Source: Billgrantia montanilacus (GTDB taxonomy: Bacteria; Pseudomonadota; Gammaproteobacteria; Pseudomonadales; Halomonadaceae). Taken from it: a DNA stretch of 64,000 nt. How positions within the stretch are numbered: the first letter of the stretch is position 1; each line of letters begins with the position of its first letter. Of this stretch, positions 41,245 to 49,569 are shown one piece after another. The notes beneath the pieces were generated by a model. The model ran no database searches, was not told the origin of the DNA, and worked only from the letters and a program-made list of their open reading frames with translations. The translations under genes and the position numbers were made by a program. The DNA lies in NCBI RefSeq assembly GCF_003336675.1, contig NZ_QPII01000009.1, positions 62,001-126,000 of the forward strand, written 5' to 3'.

Positions 41245-41610
41245 TTACGGTACCAGCGTCTGGGCCGCTTCCAGATAGTCAGTGCCATGGCTCTGCACGC
41301 GTTCGAAGTCCCCGGTCTCGGAACCCAAGTGCACCTCTTCCAGGTCGACTGCCATCGCGTCCGCTTCCTCGTTAATCTTCTGCAGCGCATTCTCCAAGGT
41401 ATAAGAGAGTTCGTGGATGGTGCCGAGATCCTCCATGCTCAGCTCGTCCTGGCCGAGCAGGTCAGCCAACTGCTGGTTGTATTCGGAGAAGTTGGCCACG
41501 GCCAGGCTCAGGGTATCGGCAGGCTCGCCCTTGAAATGGTCGGTGCTGGAATCGGCAGAGGCCGAGGCGATCAGCAGGCTGGCCACTAGGGCAGGAAGCA
41601 GGGATTTCAT
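41245..41610 (-). CDS. DUF6746 family exported protein, paralogue 2 (121 aa), likely Fur-regulated
   Basis: A small periplasmic protein: signal peptide (LLPALVASLLIASASA), then DHFKGEPADTLSLAVANFSE, the usual DUF6746 opening, and LSYTLENALQKINEEADAM. Acidic and helical, without Cys. A Fur-like box lies 19-37 bases upstream of its start, so it is probably induced by iron limitation. Paralogous to 40073-40465. No biochemical role is known. Confidence 0.85.
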   Translation of the reverse strand: MKSLLPALVASLLIASASADSSTDHFKGEPADTLSLAVANFSEYNQQLADLLGQDELSMEDLGTIHELSYTLENALQKINEEADAMAVDLEEVHLGSETGDFERVQSHGTDYLEAAQTLVP

Positions 41611-41628
41611 GTTGATGGCTCCAATGGT

Positions 41629-41647
41629 TGAGAATGATACGCATTAA
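41629..41647 (-). promoter_or_regulatory. Fur-like box before the DUF6746 gene
   Basis: Reads TGAGAATGATACGCATTAA on the plus strand, close to the Fur 19-mer (GATAATGATAATCATTATC) with GAATGAT and CATTA conserved. It lies 19-37 bases upstream of the DUF6746 start. A weaker GAGAATGATTTTT element is at 41692-41704. Confidence 0.6.
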
Positions 41648-41752
41648 AGTTGTATCAGCGCGCTATCCTGTCAGCAAGTCTCTTTGCTAATGAGAATGAT
41701 TTTTCTTCGTAGGAATTGACACGGATCATTGCGGCGACTAGATTTCCAGCTA

Positions 41753-41775
41753 TTAATGATAATGGTTATCATTAA
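41753..41775 (+). promoter_or_regulatory. Perfect palindromic Fur box
   Basis: TTAATGATAA-TGG-TTATCATTAA: 10-base arms, perfectly complementary, around 3 bases. It contains GATAATGGTTATCATTA, a near-exact Fur 19-mer. It lies 22-44 bases upstream of the 85-residue gene and 143 bases from the divergent DUF6746 gene. Confidence 0.85.
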
Positions 41776-41796
41776 TTGATTTTATCGGAGGTTGCC

Positions 41797-42054
41797 ATGC
41801 CGTACCGCATCCATTCCACCCTCGGGGACGTGCCCCCCAACCTGCATGTCTTTGATGCGTCGTCGGGCTCGGTGCGGCTGGCCCGGGAAGCGACGCAAAA
41901 GTCGCTGGAAACCTCCGAGGAGGAGACGGTGCTGATGTCGTTGCGACGCGAAGAGGCCTTCCACGACCTGCTCCGTCGCCGCTTTCTGCGGACCACGGAG
42001 CAGTATCTGAAGAGTGAGCTGGATGACCTCGGCCAGCCCCGCAAGGGGCGCTGA
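41797..42054 (+). CDS. Small hypothetical protein (85 aa), likely Fur-regulated
   Basis: Not recognised. It has an excellent ribosome site (GGAGG 6 bases before ATG) and a perfect Fur box. No signal peptide or membrane segment and no Cys. The first part (IHSTLGDVPPNLHVFDASSG) looks beta/loop; residues 30-85 are highly charged and helical (REATQKSLETSEEETVLMSL, REEAFHDLLRRRFL). Probably a cytoplasmic iron-starvation protein, perhaps an adaptor or RNA/protein-binding factor, but nothing shows which. Confidence 0.75.
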   Translation: MPYRIHSTLGDVPPNLHVFDASSGSVRLAREATQKSLETSEEETVLMSLRREEAFHDLLRRRFLRTTEQYLKSELDDLGQPRKGR

Positions 42055-42142
42055 CACCGCGCTCTGGCTCCATTCATTGCCCCGATTCATTGCCCCTGTT
42101 CATTGCCTCATGCGCTGCAAGATGGTCTCTCGAGTGGGTGGG

Positions 42143-43207
42143 TCAGGCCAGGGAAAGGGTCAGGCTATCGGTGGTTTCGCAGGGCTTGCCGTGGCGCAGG
42201 GTCAGGCGGCGTTCGCCCAGGTCCATGACCACGGCGAACAGGGTTTCCATGCGTTCGTCGGGCGGCTGGTCGGGGTTGAAGTGGCGGCAGATCGACAGCG
42301 GGGCGTTGTGGTGGTCGCTGAGGATGTCGAACAGGGTGGCCTCGTCCACGTCGCTGTCGGCGGCCAGCTCGTCGTGCAGCAGGGTGTCGAGCCGCTGCAG
42401 CCGGGGCTGCGAGTCGATGCGGGGGAAGTCCTGGACCTGGCAGCCGTCGGCGTAGAGATGGTTGGTGTGGGTGACGATGCCGTCCTGCGGTGTGAGCCGG
42501 CCGGGCTCGCCGGGCTGCACCTCTAGCCCCATGGCCCGGCCGTCGCCTGCGGCGAGCAGGAAGTGGGCCGGTGAGCAGACCCGGTCGTTACGGGCCACGT
42601 CCAGGGCGCTCTCCCAGTCGGGGCTTTCCAGTATCTTGCGCAGCGCCACGTGGATCGGCAGCCCGTCGCCGCAGGTCTGCGAGCGGATGGCGTTGAGGCA
42701 TACACCGATACCGTTGGCGTTCATGCCCACCTTGCCGACCATGCCCGCTTCGCCGACGCTGACCAGCGGCACGGTGCCGGGACCTTCGATATGCAGGACC
42801 ACCACGTTGTGCAGCTGGTCGGTGCGCCAGTCCCAGTTCTGGGCCAGCCACTGGCGGCCCTGTCTCTGTAGCGAGAAGGCCGAGCAGCCGCCGCTGGCGC
42901 GGGTCAGCGCGATCTCGCTGCGGCAGTTGAGGGTGAGAATGTCGGTGACATCGACCCCGGCGCCTTCGGCGATGCCCGCCATCTCCTCGAGGATGGCGGG
43001 AAATCCCCGCTCGATCATGGCCTGGAAGCGCACGGCTTCCTGGCGGGCCTCTTGCCAGCGGATACCGACGAAGTCGTGAAACAGCTGGGCGTAGACCGCC
43101 AGGCTGTGCTGAATGAGCCGGGCATGAATGCGGCCATGGCCAGTGCCGATGTCATGCCGGCTGCCCGAGAGCCGGGTCACGGCCAGGGCGTGGCTGGGCT
43201 GGGTCAC
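42143..43207 (-). CDS. C45 family autoproteolytic acyltransferase/hydrolase
   Basis: A 354-residue Ntn-hydrolase of the acyl-CoA:6-aminopenicillanate acyltransferase type. Processing is expected before the Cys in GGCSAFSLQ (about residue 107), which becomes the N-terminal nucleophile; the oxyanion/Asn region follows (LAQNWDWR). Upstream, GHGRIHARLIQHSLAVY and MAGIAEGAGVDVTDILTLNCR are family-typical. The start is GTG at 43207, overlapping the stop of the upstream hydrolase gene, with GGAGG 5 bases away. It cleaves or transfers an amide-linked acyl group; the substrate is unknown. Confidence 0.85.
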   Translation of the reverse strand: MTQPSHALAVTRLSGSRHDIGTGHGRIHARLIQHSLAVYAQLFHDFVGIRWQEARQEAVRFQAMIERGFPAILEEMAGIAEGAGVDVTDILTLNCRSEIALTRASGGCSAFSLQRQGRQWLAQNWDWRTDQLHNVVVLHIEGPGTVPLVSVGEAGMVGKVGMNANGIGVCLNAIRSQTCGDGLPIHVALRKILESPDWESALDVARNDRVCSPAHFLLAAGDGRAMGLEVQPGEPGRLTPQDGIVTHTNHLYADGCQVQDFPRIDSQPRLQRLDTLLHDELAADSDVDEATLFDILSDHHNAPLSICRHFNPDQPPDERMETLFAVVMDLGERRLTLRHGKPCETTDSLTLSLA

Positions 43208-43977
43208 AGCACCTCCTCGAGCAGGACCAGGAAGGCGGCCCAGGAGCGTTCGTCGGCGCGTTCCTGGTAGCGGTCGTCGCCGAACACGGTGAAACCGTGG
43301 GGTGCACCGGAGTAAACCTGGATCTCGTAGGTGGCCTCGACGGCCTCCAGCTCTTCGGTCAGGGTGGCGACATCGCCCATGGTGACGGAGCTGTCGGCAC
43401 CGCCGTGGGCGATCAGCAGCTGGGGGACGTCGGCGGGCCACGTCTGCTCTTCCGGTGTGCCGAGGCTGCCGTGAAAGCTGGTGTAGCCGGCGACCGCGTC
43501 GGCCTCGCCGGAGCGGGCGATCTCCAGGGCCACGGCGCCACCGAAGCAGTAGCCCATGATCACGCTCGTCTCGGCGGCACCCTGCTCCCGCGCTTCGGCC
43601 AGGCCGGCCAGGGTCAGGCTACGCATGCGTTCGCGGTCGCTGTAGAGCGCACGGGTGGCGGCCTGGCGGTCCTCGGTCGACTCGGGTCGGTTGCCCTGGC
43701 CGAAGAGGTCGACGGCGAAGGCGTCGTAGCCCTCGGCGGCGAGCATGTCGGCGCGCTGGCGTTCGTAGTCGTCCAGGCCGTTCCAGTCATGGATGATCAG
43801 TACCGTGCCGCGGGATTCGCCGTCGGCAGTGGCGAGATAGCCTTCGAAGCTTTCGTCGTCGACGTCATAGACGATATCGCTGCCGGACGGGGTGAAGGCG
43901 TGGGCGCTGGTGGCAAGGCCAAGGCCGACCAGTAGCGGCAGGCTGCCTGCCAGGAGGGAAGAGGGTGCGGGCCACAT
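43204..43977 (-). CDS. Dienelactone hydrolase family protein (exported)
   Basis: A 257-residue alpha/beta hydrolase. It has a signal peptide (LLVGLGLATSAHA), so it is probably periplasmic, unlike classic DLH. Nucleophile Cys in IMGYCFGG, Asp near LIAHGGADSSV, His in GAPHGFTVFGD; the Glu-containing strand is VLIIHDWNGLDD. The start at 43977 has AGGAG 7 bases upstream. It is coupled to the C45 hydrolase gene by a GTGA overlap, so the two probably act on one compound in sequence. Confidence 0.87.
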   Translation of the reverse strand: MWPAPSSLLAGSLPLLVGLGLATSAHAFTPSGSDIVYDVDDESFEGYLATADGESRGTVLIIHDWNGLDDYERQRADMLAAEGYDAFAVDLFGQGNRPESTEDRQAATRALYSDRERMRSLTLAGLAEAREQGAAETSVIMGYCFGGAVALEIARSGEADAVAGYTSFHGSLGTPEEQTWPADVPQLLIAHGGADSSVTMGDVATLTEELEAVEATYEIQVYSGAPHGFTVFGDDRYQERADERSWAAFLVLLEEVL

Positions 43978-44215
43978 GGGAAGGCTCCTGTCGGGTGGGC
44001 ATGGTTCGGACCCTTCAGTATAGGCACGCCAAGGGACGACGTGCCGCCAACGTTGAATTGTGCCCTCTCGAGCAGGTGGCAATTCGCCCTTGTGATCAGG
44101 GGGTTGGCCGCATATCGATTGTCGCTAACGTTGGCAGTAAGGCTTGTGTTTTGGCGCCGATCCTTCCAGATTTAGGGGGTGCACTTTTTTCGCAACCAGA
44201 GTGAGAAGAACAACC

Positions 44216-45421
44216 ATGAAAAAACGCGTTTTGGCGATGGCCGTTGCAGCATCCAGCCTGGCATTCGTCGGTGCGGCGCAGGCTGAAGTGAAGATCGGTT
44301 TTCTGGGGGGCTTCACGGGCCCGATCGAGAGTCTGACGCCGCCGATCTTCGAGGGTGCCCAGCTGGCGGTCCAGCAGATCAATGACCAGGGCGGCATCCT
44401 GGGCGGCCAGACCCTGTCGATGCCCAATGCGGATACCACCTGCAGCGACGCCTCGGCGGCCTCCAATGCGGCGGACCGCATGGTCAACACCGAAGAAGTC
44501 ACCGCCATCGTGGGGGCGCTGTGTACCGGGGCGACCATTGCGGCGGCCAACAATGCCGGCATCCCCGGCGGCGTGGTGATGGTGTCACCGGCCTCCACGG
44601 CGCCGGCGGTCTCCGAGCTGGACGACAACGACCTGGTGTTCCGTACCGTACCGTCGGACGCTTTCCAGGGCGAGATCCTGGCCAAGCTGATGCTCGAAAA
44701 GGGCTTCGATGAGGTCGCGGTGACCTTCGTCAACAACGACTACGGTCGCGGCCTGGCCGATGCCTTCGTCGCGGCCTTCGAGGCCGGCGGCGGTGTCGTC
44801 GCCGAGAACCTGGCCCACGAGGATGGCCGCGCCGACTACCGCTCCGAGCTGGGCTCGCTCTCCGGCAGCGGGGCCGAGACACTGGTGGTGCTGGCCTACG
44901 CCGATGGCTCCGGCCAGACCGTGCTGCGTCAGGCCTACGAGAGTGGCATGTTCACCCAGTACGCCGGCGCCGACGGTATGGTGGGGTCTTCGCTGGTCGA
45001 GGCGGTGGGTGCCGATGTCCTCGAGGGCATGATCGCCACGCGCCCGGGCAGCCCGGACCTGCCGGGTACCGAGCTCTTCAACCAGGCCGCCGAGGAAGCG
45101 GGCTTCGACCCCAGTGCGGTCTTCGCCGCCCAGGCCTACGACGCCGCCTTCCTGCTGGCGCTGGCCATCGAGCAGAACGGCAGCGCCGAGCGTGAAGGGC
45201 TTTCCGAGGCACTGCGCAGCGTTTCCAGCGAGCCCGGCGAAGTGATCCTGCCCGGCGAGTGGGAGAAGGCCGTGGAGCTGATCGCCGCCGGTACCGAGAT
45301 CAACTACGAGGGCGCGTCCGGCCGTCACGAGTTCGACGAGGCCGGCGACGTGCCGGGCGTCGTGGTCGAGATGGTGGTGGAAGACGGCGCCTTCGTCGGC
45401 AAGGGGCAGGTCGACCTCTAA
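44216..45421 (+). CDS. Branched-chain amino acid-type ABC substrate-binding protein
   Basis: A 401-residue periplasmic binding protein with a signal peptide (MAVAASSLAFVGAAQAE). Fold markers: VKIGFLGGFTGPIESLTPPI, INDQGGILGGQTLSM, VTAIVGALCTGATIAAANNA and VVMVSPASTAPAVSE. It reads toward, and ends 90 bases before, the convergent livM gene, so it has its own promoter but almost certainly supplies the liv permease. The Cys in ADTTCSDAS may pair with that in ALCTGA. The specific ligand is not certain. Confidence 0.9.
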   Translation: MKKRVLAMAVAASSLAFVGAAQAEVKIGFLGGFTGPIESLTPPIFEGAQLAVQQINDQGGILGGQTLSMPNADTTCSDASAASNAADRMVNTEEVTAIVGALCTGATIAAANNAGIPGGVVMVSPASTAPAVSELDDNDLVFRTVPSDAFQGEILAKLMLEKGFDEVAVTFVNNDYGRGLADAFVAAFEAGGGVVAENLAHEDGRADYRSELGSLSGSGAETLVVLAYADGSGQTVLRQAYESGMFTQYAGADGMVGSSLVEAVGADVLEGMIATRPGSPDLPGTELFNQAAEEAGFDPSAVFAAQAYDAAFLLALAIEQNGSAEREGLSEALRSVSSEPGEVILPGEWEKAVELIAAGTEINYEGASGRHEFDEAGDVPGVVVEMVVEDGAFVGKGQVDL

Positions 45422-45441
45422 GACGCTAGCAAGGCACAGCG

Positions 45442-45475
45442 AAAAGCCCCGAGGGATACTCTCCTCGGGGCTTTT
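45442..45475. terminator. Bidirectional rho-independent terminator
   Basis: AAAAGCCCCGAGG pairs with CCTCGGGGCTTTT around an 8-base loop, followed by TTTTT on the plus strand and AAAA/TTTT in reverse. It serves the convergent binding-protein gene and livM. Confidence 0.92.
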
Positions 45476-45511
45476 TCATTGGATATCGAGCGCAGCAATA
45501 AATCAGTGTTT

Positions 45512-46813
45512 CTATCCGTGGTGCTTGACCTTCTCTGGCAACAACCCCTGCGGGGCGAAGCGCAGTACCAGGGTGATCAACAGGCCGATCACCAGCACAC
45601 GCGCCTGAAGTGCCCGGCTGGAGAGGTTGGCGGGGGCATCCCAGCCGAAAACGCCTTCGCCGAACATTACCGCCAGGTTCATCAGGAACAGCGCCAGTGG
45701 CTCCGACATCAGCCAGATGATATAGACCGCCACGGCGCCGAAGATGGTGCCCAGGTTGTTGCCGGGGCCGCCGAGGATCACCATCACCAGCACCAGGAAG
45801 GTGTGGTTGAGCGGCAGGTAGCCCTGGGGGTCGAACAGGCTGTTGAACGAGGCCAGCGCGCCGCCGCCGATGCCCATCAGGACACAGCCCAGCACGAAGA
45901 TCTCCAGGCGCCGCTTGTTGATGTCCTTGCCCATGGCCGCGGCTGAGACCTCGTTGTCGCGGATAGCGCGGATCATGCGGCCCCAGGGGGCATGGTAGGC
46001 ACGGTGCAGCAGGAAGAAGATGACCGCGATCATCACCGCCGTGACCGACAGGTAAATCGCCCGGGCCAGGGTGAAGCCCAGCTCGGCAGGCCCAGGTGTG
46101 GGCCAGGGCAGCGGCGAGACGGTGGCGGTGCCACGGGTCAGCCAGTCGGAGTTCTTGAGGAACGCCTTGATGATCTCGGCGATGCCCAGGGTGGCAATGG
46201 CCAGGTAGTCGCTGCGCAGGCCCAGGCAGATACGCCCGATGTAATAGCCGATGCCGCCGGCCAGCGCGCCGCCGACGATCCAGCCGGTCCAGGCCGGCAG
46301 GCCCAGGCCGCCGACGAAGCCGGCCCGGGACTGGATCTCGCTGGTGACCCCGCGCAGCATGCTGATGACGACCAGATAGAGCACCACCGCCAGGATCACG
46401 GCGATGACCGTGCGCAGCCTCTTCGGCACGCCGATGCGATCGAGCCGGGTGGCGCCAACCACCAGCACGATCGAGGCCACTAGATAGAGCAGCACACGGC
46501 CCAGCTCGCCGGGCAGCTCGGTGCCCCAGAAGTCGTCGTTGACCGGCACGCTGAAGAACATTGCGGCGAAGCCGCCGATGGCGACGAAGCCCATGACGCC
46601 GGCATTGAACTGACCGGCATAGCCCCACTGGATGGTGAGGCCCAGGGCCAGGATGGCGTAGCAGGAGGCCTCCACCAGCATGCGGGTGCTGTAGGCGGTG
46701 CCCATGACGCCATAGACACCCAGGATGGCCACCAGCAGGGCGGCGAAGAGAACGACCTCGCGCATCGGGAAACGCGACGGCGCGGCTACGGTGTCGGGAC
46801 GATTCGTAGTCAT
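45512..46813 (-). CDS. livM: Branched-chain amino acid ABC transporter permease LivM
   Basis: A 433-residue membrane permease with about ten hydrophobic segments. Markers: GLTIQWGYAGQFNAGVMGFV, GRICLGLRSDYLAIATLGIAEI, the EAA-like MIRAIRDNEVSAAAMGKDI, and LGGPGNNLGTIFGAV. It is longer than E. coli-type LivM cores because of an inserted periplasmic/loop part around residues 110-180. Last gene of livGFHM, sharing one base with the livH stop. Confidence 0.92.
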   Translation of the reverse strand: MTTNRPDTVAAPSRFPMREVVLFAALLVAILGVYGVMGTAYSTRMLVEASCYAILALGLTIQWGYAGQFNAGVMGFVAIGGFAAMFFSVPVNDDFWGTELPGELGRVLLYLVASIVLVVGATRLDRIGVPKRLRTVIAVILAVVLYLVVISMLRGVTSEIQSRAGFVGGLGLPAWTGWIVGGALAGGIGYYIGRICLGLRSDYLAIATLGIAEIIKAFLKNSDWLTRGTATVSPLPWPTPGPAELGFTLARAIYLSVTAVMIAVIFFLLHRAYHAPWGRMIRAIRDNEVSAAAMGKDINKRRLEIFVLGCVLMGIGGGALASFNSLFDPQGYLPLNHTFLVLVMVILGGPGNNLGTIFGAVAVYIIWLMSEPLALFLMNLAVMFGEGVFGWDAPANLSSRALQARVLVIGLLITLVLRFAPQGLLPEKVKHHG

Positions 46814-47817
46814 CAGATCACCTTACCCTTGAACAGGCCGGTGGGGCGCCACACCAGGATGGCCACCAGGATGAAGAAGGGCACCACGATCTTGTACTCG
46901 GTGCCGACGAAGGCGAGGTTGTGGGGCAGTTCCAGCCACGCCGGGAATTGGTGCTGGATCGGGCGAAGCAGCACCGTCCAGTTGAACACTGCCAGGGTCT
47001 CGGCGAAACCGACCACGAAGCCACCGGCGATGGCGCCGTAGGGGTGGCCCACGCCGCCGACGATGGCCGCGGCGAAGATCGGCAGCAGCAGGAAGAAGCT
47101 GAGGTCGGGCTTGAAGGTGACATCCAGCGACAGCAGGGTGCCGGCAATGGCCGCCAGCCCGCCGGCGATCACCCAGGTCACCGCCACGATGGTGTTGGTG
47201 TTGATGCCCGAGGCGCGGGCCAGGTCCGGGTTGTCGGACATGGCACGCATCGCCTTGCCCAGCCGCGAGCGGTTGAGGAACAGGTGCAGCCCCACGACCG
47301 AGGCGATGGTGAGGATGAAGAGGATGACCTGCGGCTCGGTGACGATGACAGGGCGCGTGGCCAGTTCGAAGGGCAGGTCAAGCCGGTAGATCTCCTTGCG
47401 CTCGGCGATATAGAGGCTCTGGGAACTGGTGCCGGCGAACAGGCGAATCAGGCCCTGCAGGATCAGCGTGACACCAAGGGACGCGATGACCAGCACGATG
47501 GGCTTGACTCCGTGGGCCCGCAGCGGCTTGTAGAAGGCCTTGTCGATTCCCACGGCCAGCAGCGCGGTAAGCGCCATGGCCAGCGGCAGCATGACCACCG
47601 CGGTGGGCAGGCCGACCGCAGCACCGACCCCCGGGAAGGCCATGGTCAGCAGCAGCACCATGAAGGCGCCGAAGGTCATCATGTCGGCATGGGCGAAGTG
47701 GGCGAAGCGCATGATGCTGAACACCAGCGTCACGCCGATGGCACCGATGGCGTAGATCGAGCCGGTCACGCTGCCGGCGACCACCACGTTGTTGATGAAG
47801 AAAACCAGTTCATTCAC
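46813..47817 (-). CDS. livH: Branched-chain amino acid ABC transporter permease LivH
   Basis: A 334-residue permease with about eight helices. Markers: GSIYAIGAIGVTLVFSIMRF, AHFAHADMMTFGAF, KAMRAMSDNPDLARASGIN (cytoplasmic coupling loop) and AAIVGGVGHPYGAIAGGF. It pairs with LivM. It lies 27 bases after livF. Confidence 0.92.
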   Translation of the reverse strand: MNELVFFINNVVVAGSVTGSIYAIGAIGVTLVFSIMRFAHFAHADMMTFGAFMVLLLTMAFPGVGAAVGLPTAVVMLPLAMALTALLAVGIDKAFYKPLRAHGVKPIVLVIASLGVTLILQGLIRLFAGTSSQSLYIAERKEIYRLDLPFELATRPVIVTEPQVILFILTIASVVGLHLFLNRSRLGKAMRAMSDNPDLARASGINTNTIVAVTWVIAGGLAAIAGTLLSLDVTFKPDLSFFLLLPIFAAAIVGGVGHPYGAIAGGFVVGFAETLAVFNWTVLLRPIQHQFPAWLELPHNLAFVGTEYKIVVPFFILVAILVWRPTGLFKGKVI

Positions 47818-47844
47818 GTCATTGTTCTCCAGGTACTGGCTGGG

Positions 47845-48549
47845 CTAGCCGCCGAGGAAGCTCTTGGCGACGTCCGGGTCGGCTAGCAGCGCTGCGCCGG
47901 TATCGGTGAAACGGTTCTGGCCGGCGGCCAGTACAAAGCCCTTGTCGGCGATGGCGAGCGCCTGCTTGGCGTTCTGCTCCACCATCAGGATGCCGACACC
48001 GGCGGCATTGATCTCCTTCACCCGCTCGAAGATCTCGTTCATGTAGAGCGGGGAGAGGCCAGCGGTGGGCTCGTCGAGCAGCAGTACCTCGGGTTCTGCC
48101 ATCAGCGCCCGGCCCATGGCCACCATCTGGCGCTGGCCGCCGGAGAGTTCGCCGGCGGGCTGATGGCGCTTCTCGTACAGCGGCGGGAAGAAACCGTAGA
48201 CCTTGTCGAGCATGCGCTTGACGTTGTTCGGCTTGAGGAAGGCCCCCATCTCCAGGTTTTCCTTCACCGTGAGGCTGGGGAAGACGTTCTTCTCCTGGGG
48301 AATGAACCCCATGCCCTTCTGCACCAGCTTGTTGGGCGGCAGGTTATGGATCGGCTCCCCGCGCAGCAGGATCTCGCCCTGGTTGACGGTAAGCAGGCCA
48401 AAAATGGCCTTGAGCATGGTCGACTTGCCGGCTCCGTTGGGGCCGACGATCACGCCGATCTCGTCGGCTTCGATGGTCATGTTCACCCCGTTGAGGATGT
48501 TCATGCCGCCATAGCCGCCGTGCACATCGCGTGCTTCGAGTAGTGGCAT
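47845..48549 (-). CDS. livF: Branched-chain amino acid ABC transporter ATP-binding protein LivF
   Basis: A 234-residue ATPase. Walker A GPNGAGKST, Q-loop GFIPQEKNVFPSLTV, signature LSGGQRQM, Walker B VLLLDEPTAGLSP, and the LivF-typical MVEQNAKQALAIAD with Gln-Asn in place of the switch His. Second gene of livGFHM, after a 115-base gap. Confidence 0.94.
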   Translation of the reverse strand: MPLLEARDVHGGYGGMNILNGVNMTIEADEIGVIVGPNGAGKSTMLKAIFGLLTVNQGEILLRGEPIHNLPPNKLVQKGMGFIPQEKNVFPSLTVKENLEMGAFLKPNNVKRMLDKVYGFFPPLYEKRHQPAGELSGGQRQMVAMGRALMAEPEVLLLDEPTAGLSPLYMNEIFERVKEINAAGVGILMVEQNAKQALAIADKGFVLAAGQNRFTDTGAALLADPDVAKSFLGG

Positions 48550-48664
48550 CTTGGATTCTCTGCGCTAGTCGTTGCTGTTCTTCTTGTAACCCATCTTGCT
48601 GTAACCAGGCGGGATGGGCAGTGGTTCAGGCGCCGCGGCACCACTCAGGCGACGTTTGAACCCC

Positions 48665-49435
48665 TCAGGCTACGTTGGAACCAAAGTAGGCCTCGATCAC
48701 CTGCGGGTTGTTCTGGATTTCCTCGATGCTGCCCTCGACCATCACACTGCCCTGGGCCAGCACGATCACCGGGTCGCACAGCCGGGCGATCATGTCCATG
48801 TCGTGCTCGATGACCAGGAAGGTGTAGCCCATCTCTCGATTGAGCCGCTCGATATTGCTGATCAGGTCGCCCAGCAGGGTGCGGTTGACCCCGGCGGCGA
48901 TCTCGTCGAGCAGCACCACCCGGGCATTGGTCATCATGGTTCGGCCGAGTTCGAGGAGTTTCTTCTGACCGCCGGAGAGGTTGCCGGCCAGCTCGTTGCG
49001 CACGTGATGCAGGCCGATGAAGTCGATCACCTCCAGGGCACGTCGGCGCACATCGGCCTCCTGGCCGCGTACCATCCCCGGCTTCAGCCAGGCGCTGAAG
49101 AGGCTCTCGCCGGCCTGCTGGGGCGGCACCATCATCAGGTTCTCCAGCGCGGTCATCTGGGAGAATTCGTGGGCGATCTGGAAGGTGCGCAGCAGCCCCT
49201 TGTGGAACAGCTCGTTGGCCGGACGGTTGGTGATGTCCTCGCCGTCGAGCAGGACCTGGCCGCTGTCCAGCGGCAGGGCGCCGGCGATGATGTTGAACAG
49301 GGTGGACTTGCCGGCCCCATTGGGGCCGATCAGCCCGGTGATGGAGCCTTCTTCCACCTGTATGGAGCAGTCGTTGATGACTCTCAGGCCACCGAAGGCC
49401 TTGTGGACGTGCCTGACGTCGATAATGGCTGGCAT
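48665..49435 (-). CDS. livG: Branched-chain amino acid ABC transporter ATP-binding protein LivG
   Basis: A 256-residue ATPase. Walker A GPNGAGKST, Q-loop RTFQIAHEFSQMTALEN, signature LSGGQKKL, Walker B VVLLDEIAAGVN (Ile-Ala where DEPxAG is usual), and VIEHDMDMI with the switch His. First gene of the operon. Confidence 0.93.
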   Translation of the reverse strand: MPAIIDVRHVHKAFGGLRVINDCSIQVEEGSITGLIGPNGAGKSTLFNIIAGALPLDSGQVLLDGEDITNRPANELFHKGLLRTFQIAHEFSQMTALENLMMVPPQQAGESLFSAWLKPGMVRGQEADVRRRALEVIDFIGLHHVRNELAGNLSGGQKKLLELGRTMMTNARVVLLDEIAAGVNRTLLGDLISNIERLNREMGYTFLVIEHDMDMIARLCDPVIVLAQGSVMVEGSIEEIQNNPQVIEAYFGSNVA

Positions 49436-49538
49436 GTTGGTTGCGCCCCGTTTATCCGGAGTCCGATGGCTGCCGGAGTCTTGTTATGGTGCCCCGCAGC
49501 GCCCGAGGGCAGCTTGCAGTGACACACTGAATAGTGAG

Positions 49539-49561
49539 GCCGCCGCCTCGAGGGCGGCGGC
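49539..49561. terminator. Hairpin after the sodium-dependent transporter gene
   Basis: GCCGCCGCC / GGCGGCGGC, 9 bp with a 5-base loop, starting 8 bases beyond the transporter stop and before livG. There is no T-run, so it is a weak or processing terminator. Confidence 0.5.
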
Positions 49562-49569
49562 TGCCTGCG

